Source: Acanthacorydalis orientalis (taxonomy: Eukaryota; Arthropoda; Insecta; Megaloptera; Corydalidae). Taken from it: a stretch of 64,000 bases of DNA. Position 1 is the stretch's first letter. Every line of letters starts with the position of its first letter. The DNA is taken from the NCBI GenBank assembly GCA_034766995.1, contig CM068315.1, forward strand, positions 52,118,662 through 52,182,661. Direction: 5' to 3'. Below, piece after piece: positions 22,452 through 34,015 of this stretch. The translations under genes were made by a program, and so were the position numbers. Under the pieces are notes generated by a model. The model worked only from the letters and a program-made list of their open reading frames with translations. It was not told where the DNA came from and made no database searches.

Positions 22452-22610
22452 TGTTCATATATAAATTTTTTCAATAAGAGAGCATTTTTTTAATTTCAAA
22501 TAAAATAGAGAATTTTCGCTAAAATTTCAAGTTTCTTTATTGTAATTAATAGTTAAGGATATACTATCTATAAATGAAAAATAATAATAATCGAAGCTTG
22601 TTTATAAAAA
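22452..22610 (+). repeat. interspersed repeat R1, second copy
   Basis: Collinear with about 4700-4865. Shared blocks include caataag, a T6-7 aattt block, a caaataaaa-like block, caagtttctttattgtaa and a gaaaaataata block. It is flanked by (TA)n on both sides, as is copy 1. The group 4 terminus found at 4907-4932 is not present here. Confidence 0.55.
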
Positions 22611-22614
22611 ACTA

Positions 22615-22617
<3 letters not shown>

Positions 22618-22660
<43 letters not shown>
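22618..22660. repeat. (TA)n microsatellite
   Basis: About 21 TA units directly right of the second R1 copy. Confidence 0.95.
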
Positions 22661-22662
<2 letters not shown>

Positions 22663-24279
22663 AAATATGTATTAAATTAAAAGTATATTAAAAATCTATA
22701 TAAATTGAAAGTATGCATATATATCGATATTAAATAATTATCATTTTATATAAAACTTTCTGTAAAAAGTAAATTGCTGTAATGTTATAATACATTAATT
22801 TTATATATATATAATTAATAACACAAGATAAAGTGATTTTTATAAAGTGTTATATTAATTATATTATATTTGAGTTTACAATGAATTTCAATTCAAAAAA
22901 TTTATAAATAATTGATATAATTTGTGGATTTCATTGCAACTTTGTTTTTAACCTTTATCCTGTTTAGAATATAAATAATGTTATATCGTTCTTTCTGATC
23001 ATCGATTGACCTTTTCATTTTGCCTTTACTCTGACAGCCATGGACGTTTCCTTTTACTTAATGTTATAAATAATTCTTTACATGTTTCTCTGATCAATTG
23101 AAGGTTTTTCTGGGTAAAAAAGAATTATTCTGTTATAAAAATCTTGATATGGATGAAATACTAAATTTACATCAGTAATATAAATTGTTTTTTTTTAAAT
23201 CAATTGAAAAATATTTCTCTAGAGGGAAGTCATTCTGAAATGATAAGATTTTGAACGTTTTCTATACTGAAAAAGTATACAATACATCCCTGAAAATATA
23301 TTAACGGTTGGTTTAACTTTATAAAAATATTTTCTTGAACAGCAAAAAATGCAATAACCGTTTAAATAGAGTCTAGGGAAATTTTAATGCAAATTTTTGT
23401 GTAGACACGATATGACAAAACTTTGGTAAACACATGTAGTTGCGAAAACAAAAAGAAGCGGATAAGTAATTTGCATTTTAGAAAAAAATATTAAATAAAA
23501 GACTGATAAAACTTTCCAGAAAGAAATACGGAAAATATGATTTTCCAATAAAGTGAAAACACATTTATTCTAAGAAAAAAATCTGATAATGACAAACATA
23601 CATATATATATATATATAGTCATATATATATGAATTAAATTAATTATGATTAATTTTGTAGCAAATGTTTTAACTAACAACCTATCTTCTTAATAAGTTA
23701 AATTTTATTTATAATATTGCACTTAATTATAATTCCATTTTTACTTTTATTTGTAATCTCCGGGAAAACAACTCTTTATCCACATGAAATTATTAATTGT
23801 CCATAAGAATAAAATAATTTTTCAAAAAGTTTAATACTATTATTCACATTTACAAATCTGAAAGTTTGGTTTTATATACTTTAATATTTTTTTCGGCGAA
23901 TTTCATTAATTCCATAAATTTTTCATTGAATAATTTAGATTCAATGCTAATAATATTTTTTTATTTTAATAAATTTATTAACCTTAATAATATACCTCCA
24001 TACTATTTCTATTTCAAGTAACATCTATTCCAAAAAAATATTTCTTCTAGAGAGTATGTTAAATCATTCAAACTTTTATTATATTTTCATAAATACTCAT
24101 TTCTGTTATACTCCAATATTTTCCAGATATTCATAACGTTCTCTTTATCTAATATAATTCAGTAAAATGATGGCAAAGTAGGATGAAATAAATTAAAATA
24201 GGACAATGTTCAAGAGGCGTGAGGACATATTTTCATACAAAAAGAATTTTTGCCCAAAGCGAAAATGCTTAATTTTCCT
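22661..24279. other. AT-rich sequence without recognised gene
   Basis: No supported feature apart from a small (TA)n at about 23604-23632. Confidence 0.5.
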
Positions 24280-24325
24280 ATATATATATATATATACACA
24301 TATATATATATACATATATATATAC

Positions 24326-24370
<45 letters not shown>
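24280..24370. repeat. (TA)n with periodic CA interruptions
   Basis: Blocks of tatatata are separated at nearly regular spacing by a single ca, giving a short higher-order tandem of about 14 bases, then a pure TA end. Confidence 0.9.
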
Positions 24371-24374
<4 letters not shown>

Positions 24375-24837
24375 CATTAATAGCTAAGTTTTCAATAAAA
24401 AATTAAAATCTGTATCATTAATTGTTCATAAATGCTTCGTTGACATTTTTTTTTATACTTTTGAAACATGAAAATATGTGTTAGTCATATTACTGTGTGT
24501 AAATAGTTTGTTAATGCTACGTGCTCATTTTCTTTGACCGACATTAGTAAAGAATGTGCATACAAATGTTATCTACAATGCAGAAATGCATCTACATTAA
24601 ATACTTTTATCTGTAATACTTTATCGAAAATAGCTGTATAATTTAATAATGCACACATTGTATTTAATTATATTCACATAAAAGTAAGTTAATAGTTACT
24701 GTAACAGAAGAGATCAACCGTGAATTTCATATTTTTGAAGCATAAACTATTTTCTTTGTTCAATTATATTTATTAGTGCTCTCTGAACTGTTTCAATTAT
24801 TCTGAATAAAGAATTAGTTAGCTTTAATATATCTAAA

Positions 24838-24866
24838 TTATATATATATATATATATACATATATT

Positions 24867-24904
<38 letters not shown>
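24838..24904. repeat. interrupted (TA)n microsatellite
   Basis: Three TA blocks with catatatt-type interruptions. Confidence 0.9.
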
Positions 24905-24909
<5 letters not shown>

Positions 24910-25778
24910 AAAATAAATTTGAATAATTGAATAAATGTTTATCTTTGAACTATAAAAGAAAACAAAACCATTCGTACTAATGCTTATTAATTGTCGACCA
25001 GTATCACATAAAACATGATTTTTTAATAAAATAATCATTTATGTATTAAAATATTAGTAATTAAAACTTTTATTGAAACTAATGAATGGAAAAATACAAA
25101 AGTAATGCTCTCTAATGTATTGAACGTTTAATATAAATTTTCATTATTATAATTCAAGTAAATTAAATTATAAATGAGAACATAAAAAGGAGTCTCTATT
25201 AAAGAAATTTATAGAACTTGTTATATAATAAAAGCATAAATGTAATTTTGTTATTGATGATCGACTTATTTTAATATACAAACAAATCAATGAAAATTAT
25301 AATTAATTCTTCTTTTTGAAAAAAAGTGTAAGATTAAAAAATTTCATAATTCAATTATTAAAACAGTGATGCTTCCAGTACCACATTAAATTGTAAATTT
25401 AATAAAAAAACTGAGATCAATTAAAACTGAAAATCAAATTAACGTAAAAAAATCATTCATTAGAATCACAGATTTTGAACTTTTTGTATTGTTTTCGATA
25501 TTCAAGTAAAATATTTACATATTTAACTAACGATTTCGTTTCTATCGACCGTATTTTGGTTACAATTACTAATTATAATTTTGAGTCATAAGATAATCCA
25601 TAACATTAAAAGTGCTATATGCTAATGTTAATTAATTTAAATATACAGTCTATGAGTATTATTAAATATAATTTTCATTTATAATTAGTTCCTTCATTTA
25701 AATTTTATTTAACTATCAATGATTTAATGCATACTTTTTTAACATAAGTTTAATATTAAAGCAAATATTTTAATCTGA

Positions 25779-25779
<1 letters not shown>

Positions 25780-25823
<44 letters not shown>

Positions 25824-25830
25824 CGTGTGT
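25780..25830. repeat. (TA)n(TG)n compound microsatellite
   Basis: About 10 TA then about 15 TG units, with one gc. Confidence 0.95.
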
Positions 25831-25839
25831 AAAAAATAA

Positions 25840-26180
25840 CTGATTTTGCGCCGATACTTTTAAGATTTTTACCTAGATGCGAATGAAAAAAAGTATAATA
25901 AAAAGTATTTTAAAAGCGACTTCCGTGTATAACCATACCGCAGTAACACTTAAAAGTTACAGATAAAAGCAGGCGAGAGTTTTACAGATGGCCAAACAAA
26001 GATGAATGTTGAAAAGCTTTTCTGTGTACAGTTGTTTAAAACGATCCCTTGAGGGAAAAGTTTACTGCACTTGACTTAAAGCTCGCTTTCTCAAGTGGAT
26101 TTATGGAAAGCTGACGCATAGATTTGTAGTCTCGTGTACGTTTGCTACAACCACTGCAAACAGTAAATTTATTAATATAC
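25840..26180. other. GC-richer non-coding patch
   Basis: Base composition rises noticeably (for example ccataccgcagtaacac and aggcgagag) with no open frame on either strand. Unique non-coding DNA such as an enhancer is possible; the sequence gives no direct proof. Confidence 0.25.
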
Positions 26181-26767
26181 TATACATATCGTTGTACCTC
26201 AGATTCAACAAAGGATTATTTTCGTATAAATTTATATGTTTATTACTTTTATGTGTGTTTTTACTAAAATAAATATACGGTTTTAGCTGAAAGTTTAAAA
26301 AAGACTAATGTTTCTTTTTAGTTGTAGTCTAGTAACAGTATTTTGTTATTAATGAATGCTAGTTTATGGAAAAAATAATAAAAATTTTGAAGTAAGCGTT
26401 ATACATTTTCAACGATAATTGTTAAAAAATATTCATGGTAATATCTTGAACGGTTCGTCATGCATATCTAATGAAGAGTGTAAATTATATGGCTATTATT
26501 ATTTATACTAAACCATAATTATTTCTTTACAATTTGATTTCAATTTTCTAATTAAAACTTATGGAGATAAATAATTTATTATTATATATGAAATATTTAG
26601 AAATATACAGTTGTTATGATATAATTTTTAATAAAAAAAATAAATTTATGATTCTGACTACAAAAATAATTTTTATAAATAATAATAATATTCAAGTGTT
26701 TTTCAATATACCATTTTATACTTTATAAACTCTAAAAAATTAATTAATTCCTTGATATACGACACAC

Positions 26768-26816
<49 letters not shown>

Positions 26817-28536
26817 GTTTGTACTATCTTCATTATATTTTCATGTAACAAAGTTAAATTTCATAATTATTGTATGTAATAACAACCTATGAGAAAATTA
26901 TTTTTATGAATATATTTTACATGTGTATCTATACATTCTGATATGCTTAGATACATATTATATAGATGTATATAAATATATATGTGTGTGTGTATTTGTG
27001 TGTGTGTTTTTTTTTTAAAAAAAAATGTTATTAGAAAAATCTTGTATTTATAATATTACGAATCGTAATGAAATCAATATTTTTATATAAACTTTATATT
27101 AAAAAAGAATATTTTGTACTGTCTACGAAAAAAAAGGTAAAGAATAATATTATAGGTCTACTACGTACTGTTCTCAATCCTGACTTGAATTTTTAATTTC
27201 TATTTAGGATTTTTATGCTCACGCACCGAGTTTATTTTCAGAAAAATGTAGCTTTAACTAGTTTACAGACTATTTACTAAACAGCACATGGTACTGCACA
27301 AAATTTCATTTTTTAAACATGTTTGTTTACAGTGATGCTTATAGTTGCTTATTTTTTTTATATTTTATATGTAAATTTTATTAAAATATGCGCTTCTATA
27401 TCTATAAAATAAATAATTTATGGAATTTTCATAAAATAGAAGATTGAAAATAAATGTTCTCTTATAAAAAGCAATCAATTTTTATGCATATTTGAGCAGA
27501 ATTATTAAATTATGTAAATGTATCTATTTATTTTGTACTAAAAAAGTATATAAGCCAAGTTTATATAAAAATAAGATATAGAATTATTTTATAGATATTA
27601 GTTATCATCAAAATGTATTCTACGACAGATGACAGACCTTCATATTAACGGCAAATGTTTAAGTTGTTTACGGATTTATAAACCAGATTCAGCTATTAAA
27701 TGAACTGTAATTATATATATATATATTGTTCCTTACACAATTTCAGCTCTCTCTCTTTATCATTATTTGATATCCATAATTATATTTTTCATCCAATAAG
27801 TAAAAAATATATAATCTCCACTATTTTAAATAAACACAGATGTATCAACCAGAACACACCGTGGAAGAGTGAAGAAATTTGTCTGTTAAATCCACGTTTC
27901 ATATGTTTGAGAATTTAATGGACTTTGATGTATTGTATTTAATAATATTTTTTCTATCTAACTTAAAACATTTAAAAATCGTAATATAATGTTAAGCACT
28001 ATGATTAAATTCACTTTCGAAAATGAATTTTTATTTTCCGACAAATACAAAATTTTCTTGATCAAAAATGTGCAATAACTGACTTTTATCGAACATTTTT
28101 TTAAATTATATATATATATATATATATAAGTTGTGAGAAAATTTATTTGAAATGAGTGGAAAGACAACTACTGGAATTTTAAATTATGATTTAAATATTT
28201 AATCATCTCATAAATAATGCCTTGACAAGGCTATAACAATTTTATACATTAAAAATAAATAAATATTTTTTCAGTCATCTAAACATTTTTAACGTAAACA
28301 AAGGAAATATATTTATTAATTTATATATATATATATATATATTATGTATGATAAAAAAATGAATTATAATTTAAATATTATGATACGTCTTTTAATAAAC
28401 CCGTCTTATTGACATCTATGACAAGATAATATTAATATTTGTATATAAAATACACATATAATTAAAATATTGTAATATTGTACCTTGGTTATTTTTGAAT
28501 ATATATTTTGCATTTAGTAGCTAATAGATCCCGTGT

Positions 28537-28575
<39 letters not shown>

Positions 28576-29950
28576 CGATTTATTTACTCATATTTCACTG
28601 AATATAATTTATAATTAAATAAAGACTTCAGCTTATTTAATAACCAATATCTATTTTTTTTATTGTTCATTTAAATATTTTGCATTCTTGTTTTTAATTT
28701 GCATATAAGTTCGTGAATCTCAACAAACTTATTAAATAATTTGATTAAATTCATTTTTTTTATATTGTATCGATAGACCGGTTTGGATTCAAAACTGTAA
28801 ATTGCTATATATAAGTATATAAACAGTTACATATCTTAGCAGATCATTTAAATATGTGTTAACTTTATAAGTTGTTAAAATACATGTAACGAATATAATT
28901 GTTTTAATAAATATGTTTTTGTGTCAATTATGAAGTACAAAATGTAATATTTAATATTTCAGTAAAAATATTTGCTTTTTATTCCGTAAAATTTCTATAA
29001 GACTTTAAGCTAATTACAAGTATAACTGAATCTTTTTTAATTATTATAACGTTTAACGTAAATAAAAAAGTAAGACAGAGGTATTATGTTTGTGTTCTTA
29101 CTTTTTATATTTGACTTTAATTTTTAAATAATTATTTATTCAAAAGAGGTACTCTTGTAGGCTTAAATTAAATGAAATTTATTTAATATTAATTTGTACA
29201 AGTGAAAAGAATGTAAAAAATATTTGACGTACTTAAACAATTATATAAAAACAAAAAGGAATGAAGATAAAATAAATAATTGCTTAGATTATGAAAAAGA
29301 ATTCAACATAAGTTTCATCATTTTAAAGGTATTTAATATTTCATTAAAAATATATTAAAAAGGATTTTATTAAATAAAATTTAGATATAGTCCCTACATA
29401 ATTTAATTTCTACTCCTAGAATACCATATTTGATTAACACATGATATCCGATAACTCCATATCGTCAGCATTTCAAGACCATATTTCATATTTTTACTGG
29501 TTAGAAATGTTATACAAACATGAACTGGATTCTTGACATTTACAAGGATACAAATATATTTTTATATTTGAAAGTTTTTATAAACATGAAAGATGTTAAA
29601 TAAACTTATATCAATGTTTATATAGAATTAATCAATATTATATGGAGAAGTTGTTCCTTTCGTCTTCAATGATAAACTGACTGAAATATATATTTAAAAA
29701 AATATCATACTGAATCCATAAATAAAATTGATCATATTACTAGCTTGTTATTCTTTCTGTTATAAACTACTAAGAAATAAGCTTTTTTAACAACCAATAA
29801 CTTGTGACAGATATTGATTTTAATAATAGATGTAATTTGATACTTGTTGAAGAAATGACATATGTTTTTTCAATAATATAATCTTATCAGATTATTTACT
29901 TTTCAGAATTATTTTTTAAACTTTTTATTTGTAAAAAATGATCACATATA
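26181..29950. other. AT-rich desert with scattered microsatellites
   Basis: (TA)n at 26772-26812, 28106-28128, 28321-28341 and 28540-28570; (TG)n at about 26983-27006 running into a T10A9 palindrome. No gene supported. Confidence 0.5.
27007..27025. repeat. T10A9 palindrome
   Basis: Ten T followed by nine A after a TG microsatellite. An identical T10A9 occurs at about 56127-56145 and a T8A8 at about 5123-5138. Confidence 0.8.
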
Positions 29951-30215
29951 TTTGGCTTGTAGGAAAATAATTACGGTTTTTATTTTCTGATTTCTAATTT
30001 TATTGTTTTCAATGAAAGTATCATTTCATCGTGTTCATGTTAATATGATTTTAAAGTGCATTTTTCGGTCTGTATTCTAGTAATATTGACTTTGGTTTGG
30101 TTATTAAGTTTGATTCAACTTGCGCTACTTCTGAATTAAAGATGGAAAAGAAGCAAATAAGAAACATTTTTTGTACGAGATTAAAACGGGTGGTAAAACT
30201 GACCTAAATGCAAGG
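29951..30215 (+). mobile_element. 5' end of mariner, group 2, copy A
   Basis: It starts TTTGGCTTGTAGGAAAATAA right after a TA (29949-29950), close to the intact group 2 terminus read from 34015 (TTAGGTTGGTAGGAAAGTAA). The leader is collinear with the other two copies, including ttcggtctgtatt and attgactttgg. The ATG at 30142-30144 begins MEKKQIRNIF, a mariner transposase N-terminus. A frameshift then leads to EIKTGGKTDLNAR, and similarity is lost soon after. No 3' end is found nearby. Confidence 0.65.
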
Positions 30216-31581
30216 TGAAGAATTGTTATAAAACAAGTAAAATTCTGTATTATTTTATTTATTGCCTTAAAAGCATATATAATAATAATATTTTTAAAAT
30301 GTCAATCTTAGAATAAATAGTTTCAAAAATCAATTTTACAACTTATTACTGACATTCCATACTTGTCACCTTACTACAGTGTTCAAATAAATAGAATTTA
30401 TATAATATTGGTTAATTTTATTCATTCTTTTTAAAAATAATATACAGTATTTTCTCTAACAGATAAATATTTATTTATGCGAGATTAAATATTATTTGTT
30501 AATATTAAATTCAATTAAATTATAATTATATATAATTTAATATGAAATTAACAAAAAATATAAATGATTATGAACAAGGTTATACTGATTTTTGATTGTA
30601 GACATGTTGAACGTTTCATACTGAACAAAGTCAGATGCAATGGTCCATATCATATTGCTCTAATACATACTGATGTCATTACTGTGTAGAAAACGATGCG
30701 TGAAATTAGAGAACTATGTATTTATATAGTTTACACGTCTGCAGAATGTGACGTTCAACAATCAATAATTTATAATGTAATACAATGCATTGACGATACG
30801 ATACATTGACGTATTTTATGGAAAATGTAAAATGAAAATCTCTAGATTTTATAAACCGTTTCAGACTTGTGATTTAAGTAATCTTCTATAAAAATTCAAG
30901 TGGTTATGAAATAATCCGTGCAGTTAAAAATATATAATAAAAGTATTAAACAAAACTTTCTTATAAAAATAATCTTCTGTTCAAGATGCAAATTTTAGAT
31001 CTTGTTTGTCAATTTGTACTTATATAATCATTTGTATATTGTGATTGTTTTTATAATGATATTAATTGTAATAATTTCAAGTTGAAAAGTACCAGCTAAG
31101 AGAAGAATTGATAATTGAATACTCTAAAAAATTTATATAATAGAAATCACTTAAAAATAGTTAAAAACTTCAGTTTTTTAAATTAATTTTTCATTTTAAA
31201 TTTATAAGAATTATTTAATTTAATACAATGTCACTGCACAAATTCTTTCAGATATTTATTTCAATGGTGTGCTAAAATATCAACTAACATTAGAAAATTA
31301 GGCCTATTTTTTAAATTCACTTCTTGTAAAAATATAGTTAAAAAAGCTATAATTTATTTTTTGGACAAGGAAATATTGAGTATTAAATTATTAAAAAAAT
31401 GCTAGTTATGTAAAAAAATGTAATATTTAACAATCAGTATACTGAAATATAAGAATTAAAATATATGTAATTAAAATAAGCATACGGTAGAATTGAAATA
31501 ATGTGAAGTTATTAAATTTTTTTTAAGTAAATTACCAGATTTCAAGAAATTATTTGAATAGCTTTTCATTTAAAACACACA

Positions 31582-31584
<3 letters not shown>
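30216..31584. other. AT-rich sequence without recognised gene
   Basis: Inverted decamer tgttgaacgt (30605-30614) / acgttcaaca (30751-30760), about 136 bases apart; too short to call an element. No gene. Confidence 0.45.

Positions 31585-31629
<45 letters not shown>
31585..31629. repeat. (TA)n microsatellite
   Basis: About 22 TA units after a short acacacactca. Confidence 0.95.
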
Positions 31630-31631
<2 letters not shown>

Positions 31632-31877
31632 GAAAAGTATAAATATTTTTAAAACAAACGGCTGAAACACAATAACATAAAGGAAAACAACATTGAAATA
31701 AAAGTGAATCATAAACATTTATGTGAACTTCATTAAAAGTAAATATCATATTTAAAATATTTCACGAACTCTATTTGAATAACATTACACATTCCTAGTT
31801 GGAGAATATCATACACAATCAAATTTCTTCCTTCAAGCTAAATACGATGTTGACGATAGCTTTTGTAAGGAAACGCA

Positions 31878-31920
31878 TGTGTTATATCTACCAAATCGAA
31901 TTTGTATCACATATAACACA
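31878..31920. repeat. 10-bp inverted repeat
   Basis: tgtgttatat (31878-31887) and atataacaca (31911-31920) are exact complements separated by 23 bases. Confidence 0.7.
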
Positions 31921-31986
31921 ATGTTTTGCTATAATTTTCTCTTACGAAAATGAAGAGAAAATCAGTTCTTAGATATATACACACAT

Positions 31987-31988
<2 letters not shown>

Positions 31989-32047
<59 letters not shown>
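31989..32047. repeat. (TA)n microsatellite flanking mariner group 1
   Basis: About 29 TA units. The last TA serves as the left target duplication of the mariner that follows. Confidence 0.95.
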
Positions 32048-32051
<4 letters not shown>

Positions 32052-33315
32052 GTTGTAACATATCAAGTTGCCGAATTTCAGTCAGTCAGGGGTCGACCGC
32101 GATTGAGAAAGGTTCTGTGCAATATTTTACAAGTCAGCTATTTGGAATTTACTAATGTACTGTACCCCTCAATTGTTTTTTAAATACGGAGCTATTGTTG
32201 TAATTTTTATTTTTTTACACCCTTTAACCGGATGGTATCCACAAAAGATTTGCGTCTACTTTTTTATAACAGTTCAAGTTGGGACACAATGCAGAGGTAG
32301 GAGGTAGAAATATCAATGGAGTTTTCGGAGAAGGGTTGGATAGTCAGAGAACAATTCAATATGGTTCAAAAAAATTCGTTCCGGTAACATGAATCTCGAC
32401 AATTGTGAACAAAACTATTGTGAACGAAAAACATTTGAGAGCCATGGTGGAAGCTAATCCACATACAACAATTCGAGCTCTCGCATGTGATTTAAGTGCT
32501 AGGGTTATGACTGTTTCTCGTCACCTCGCTGCAATAGGGAAGGTGAAAAAGCTGGATAAGTGGATGCTGCACGAATTGACAGATGGTTAGAAACTGAGAC
32601 GCTTAGATTGACGCTTGACGCTCTTCATTGATGATTCGAAATGATAAAACGCCATTTTTAAATCGAATCATTAATTGTGATGAAAAATGGATTCTGTATG
32701 ATAACAGAAAAAGGTTAGATGCAAATGAAGCTCTAGGGCACCCACCCAAGCAGTCATTACACTAAAAAAAAAACTTATGGTTACTGTGTGGTGGACAAAT
32801 AAAGGAATAATCCATTATTCTTTTTTGAAACCAGGCGTGGCAATTACGGCTGATTCATATTGTTGCGAAATCGACAATGTGAATGAAAGATTAAAAACAA
32901 AACAGCCAATGCTGATCAATAGATATGGGCCAATACTATTGCAAGACAATGCTCGACCACACACATCTCGAATCACAATTCCCAAATTAAATTCATTAAA
33001 TCATAAAATTTTACCGCATCCCTCTTATTCACCAGATCTTTCACCGACAGACTATCATCTTTTTCGCTACTTGAAATATTATTTAAGAAATAAAAAATTC
33101 CGAAACCAAACAGAAGTGATTCAAGGATTTGAAAACTTTATAAGTTCTAAAAATGTCGATTTTTATAAAAATGGGATAAACAATCCAATTTCTCGTTGGC
33201 AAAAGGCCATTGAAGCTGATGGAACTTATGTTGATTAAATATATTTTGTTTTGTTAAAAATATTGCGTTTTAATTCTCACATACAAATTCCACAATTTCA
33301 TATGTTACACTCTAA
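32048..33315 (+). mobile_element. complete-length mariner, group 1 (inactive)
   Basis: This 1268-bp element has TA on both sides (32046-32047 and 33316-33317) and inverted termini: TTAGGTTGTAACATATCAAG at the left, and TTAGAGTGTAACATATGAAA at the right read on the minus strand. Size, termini and TA duplication are those of the mariner family. It inserted at the edge of a long (TA)n tract. The internal transposase is broken (see the next entry). The translation resembles the cecropia/Hsmar1-like branch by motif content, but subfamily assignment by eye is uncertain. Confidence 0.9.
32232..33238 (+). pseudogene. mariner transposase, broken by frameshifts and a stop
   Basis: The transposase cuts and pastes the element using a paired helix-turn-helix domain and a DD34D catalytic triad. 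An ATG at 32232 starts a fragment continuing, after a shift, as QFKLGHNAE and RNINGVFGEGL (first HTH). The frame 32405-32590 carries the second HTH (RALACDLSARVMTVSRHL) and the IGKVKKLDKW linker, and ends at TAG. A sequence gap and shift follow. INCDEKWILYDN bears Asp1 (32679-32681). The frame 32777-33238 carries LLQDNARPH with Asp2 (32945-32947), SPDLSPTDYHLF with Asp3 (33050-33052), and the C-terminal GINNPISRWQKAIEADGTYV. Thirty-four residues separate Asp2 and Asp3, as expected. All three Asp codons survive, but at least three frame breaks prevent expression. Confidence 0.9.
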
Positions 33316-33448
33316 TATATACACACATATCAATTATTATTTTGTCAGTGTTAATAAGTAAATATTATGTTAACAAGAGTTAAAAAATGTCAAGTACGTT
33401 GAACTCAATTGTTATATTAAATATAGCAAGTTTTTTATTCAATGTTAT

Positions 33449-33488
<40 letters not shown>

Positions 33489-33854
33489 TGTATATAATTT
33501 TATGTATATAATATATTAGTTGTATTTGAGTGGGTTATGTGTATTTTATTCTATTTGCTTTGCTGTTAAATATAGATATTGTCCAAATTTTATGTACTAA
33601 ATGAAATTGAATTATTTGAAAATAAATATTTGAATATGTTTGATCAACAGTGGAATAAAGTAAAAGTAAATAGTTTTGTAGACAATTAAATAGATTTTTT
33701 TGTTAATTTTTTGCTAAATAACATTCATCAAATCAAAAATTAAATATTTACAAATAACAATAATGAAAATTACGTACAAAAATTTATAGTTGTTAATAAA
33801 AAAATGCATGGAAAGTTCAATTATTTATAAGTTGAGAAAAACGTTTTAAAAAAA
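33316..33854. other. AT-rich sequence with (TA)n at 33452-33485
   Basis: No gene between the two mariner relics. Confidence 0.5.
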
Positions 33855-34015
33855 TATAACTAATAATAAAACCAAAGTCGATATTACCAAAATACAGACC
33901 GAAACATGCACTTTAAAATGATATTAACATGAAAACGATGAAATAACATTTTCATTGAAAAAATAAGATTAGAATTGAGCAAACAAAAACCGCGATTACT
34001 TTCCTACCAACCTAA
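33855..34015 (-). mobile_element. 5' end of mariner, group 2, copy B
   Basis: Read on the minus strand from 34015 it begins TTAGGTTGGTAGGAAAGTAA then TCGCGGTTTTTG, with TA at 34016-34017. The leader matches copies A and C (ttcatcg, aaagtgcatgtttcggtctg, attttggtaatatcgacttt). It ends before any transposase codons. This is the best-preserved terminus of the group. Confidence 0.7.

Noticed and set aside
30605..30760. Small MITE bounded by the inverted decamer tgttgaacgt
   Set aside because: The inverted repeat does not extend beyond 10 bases and no target duplication is visible.
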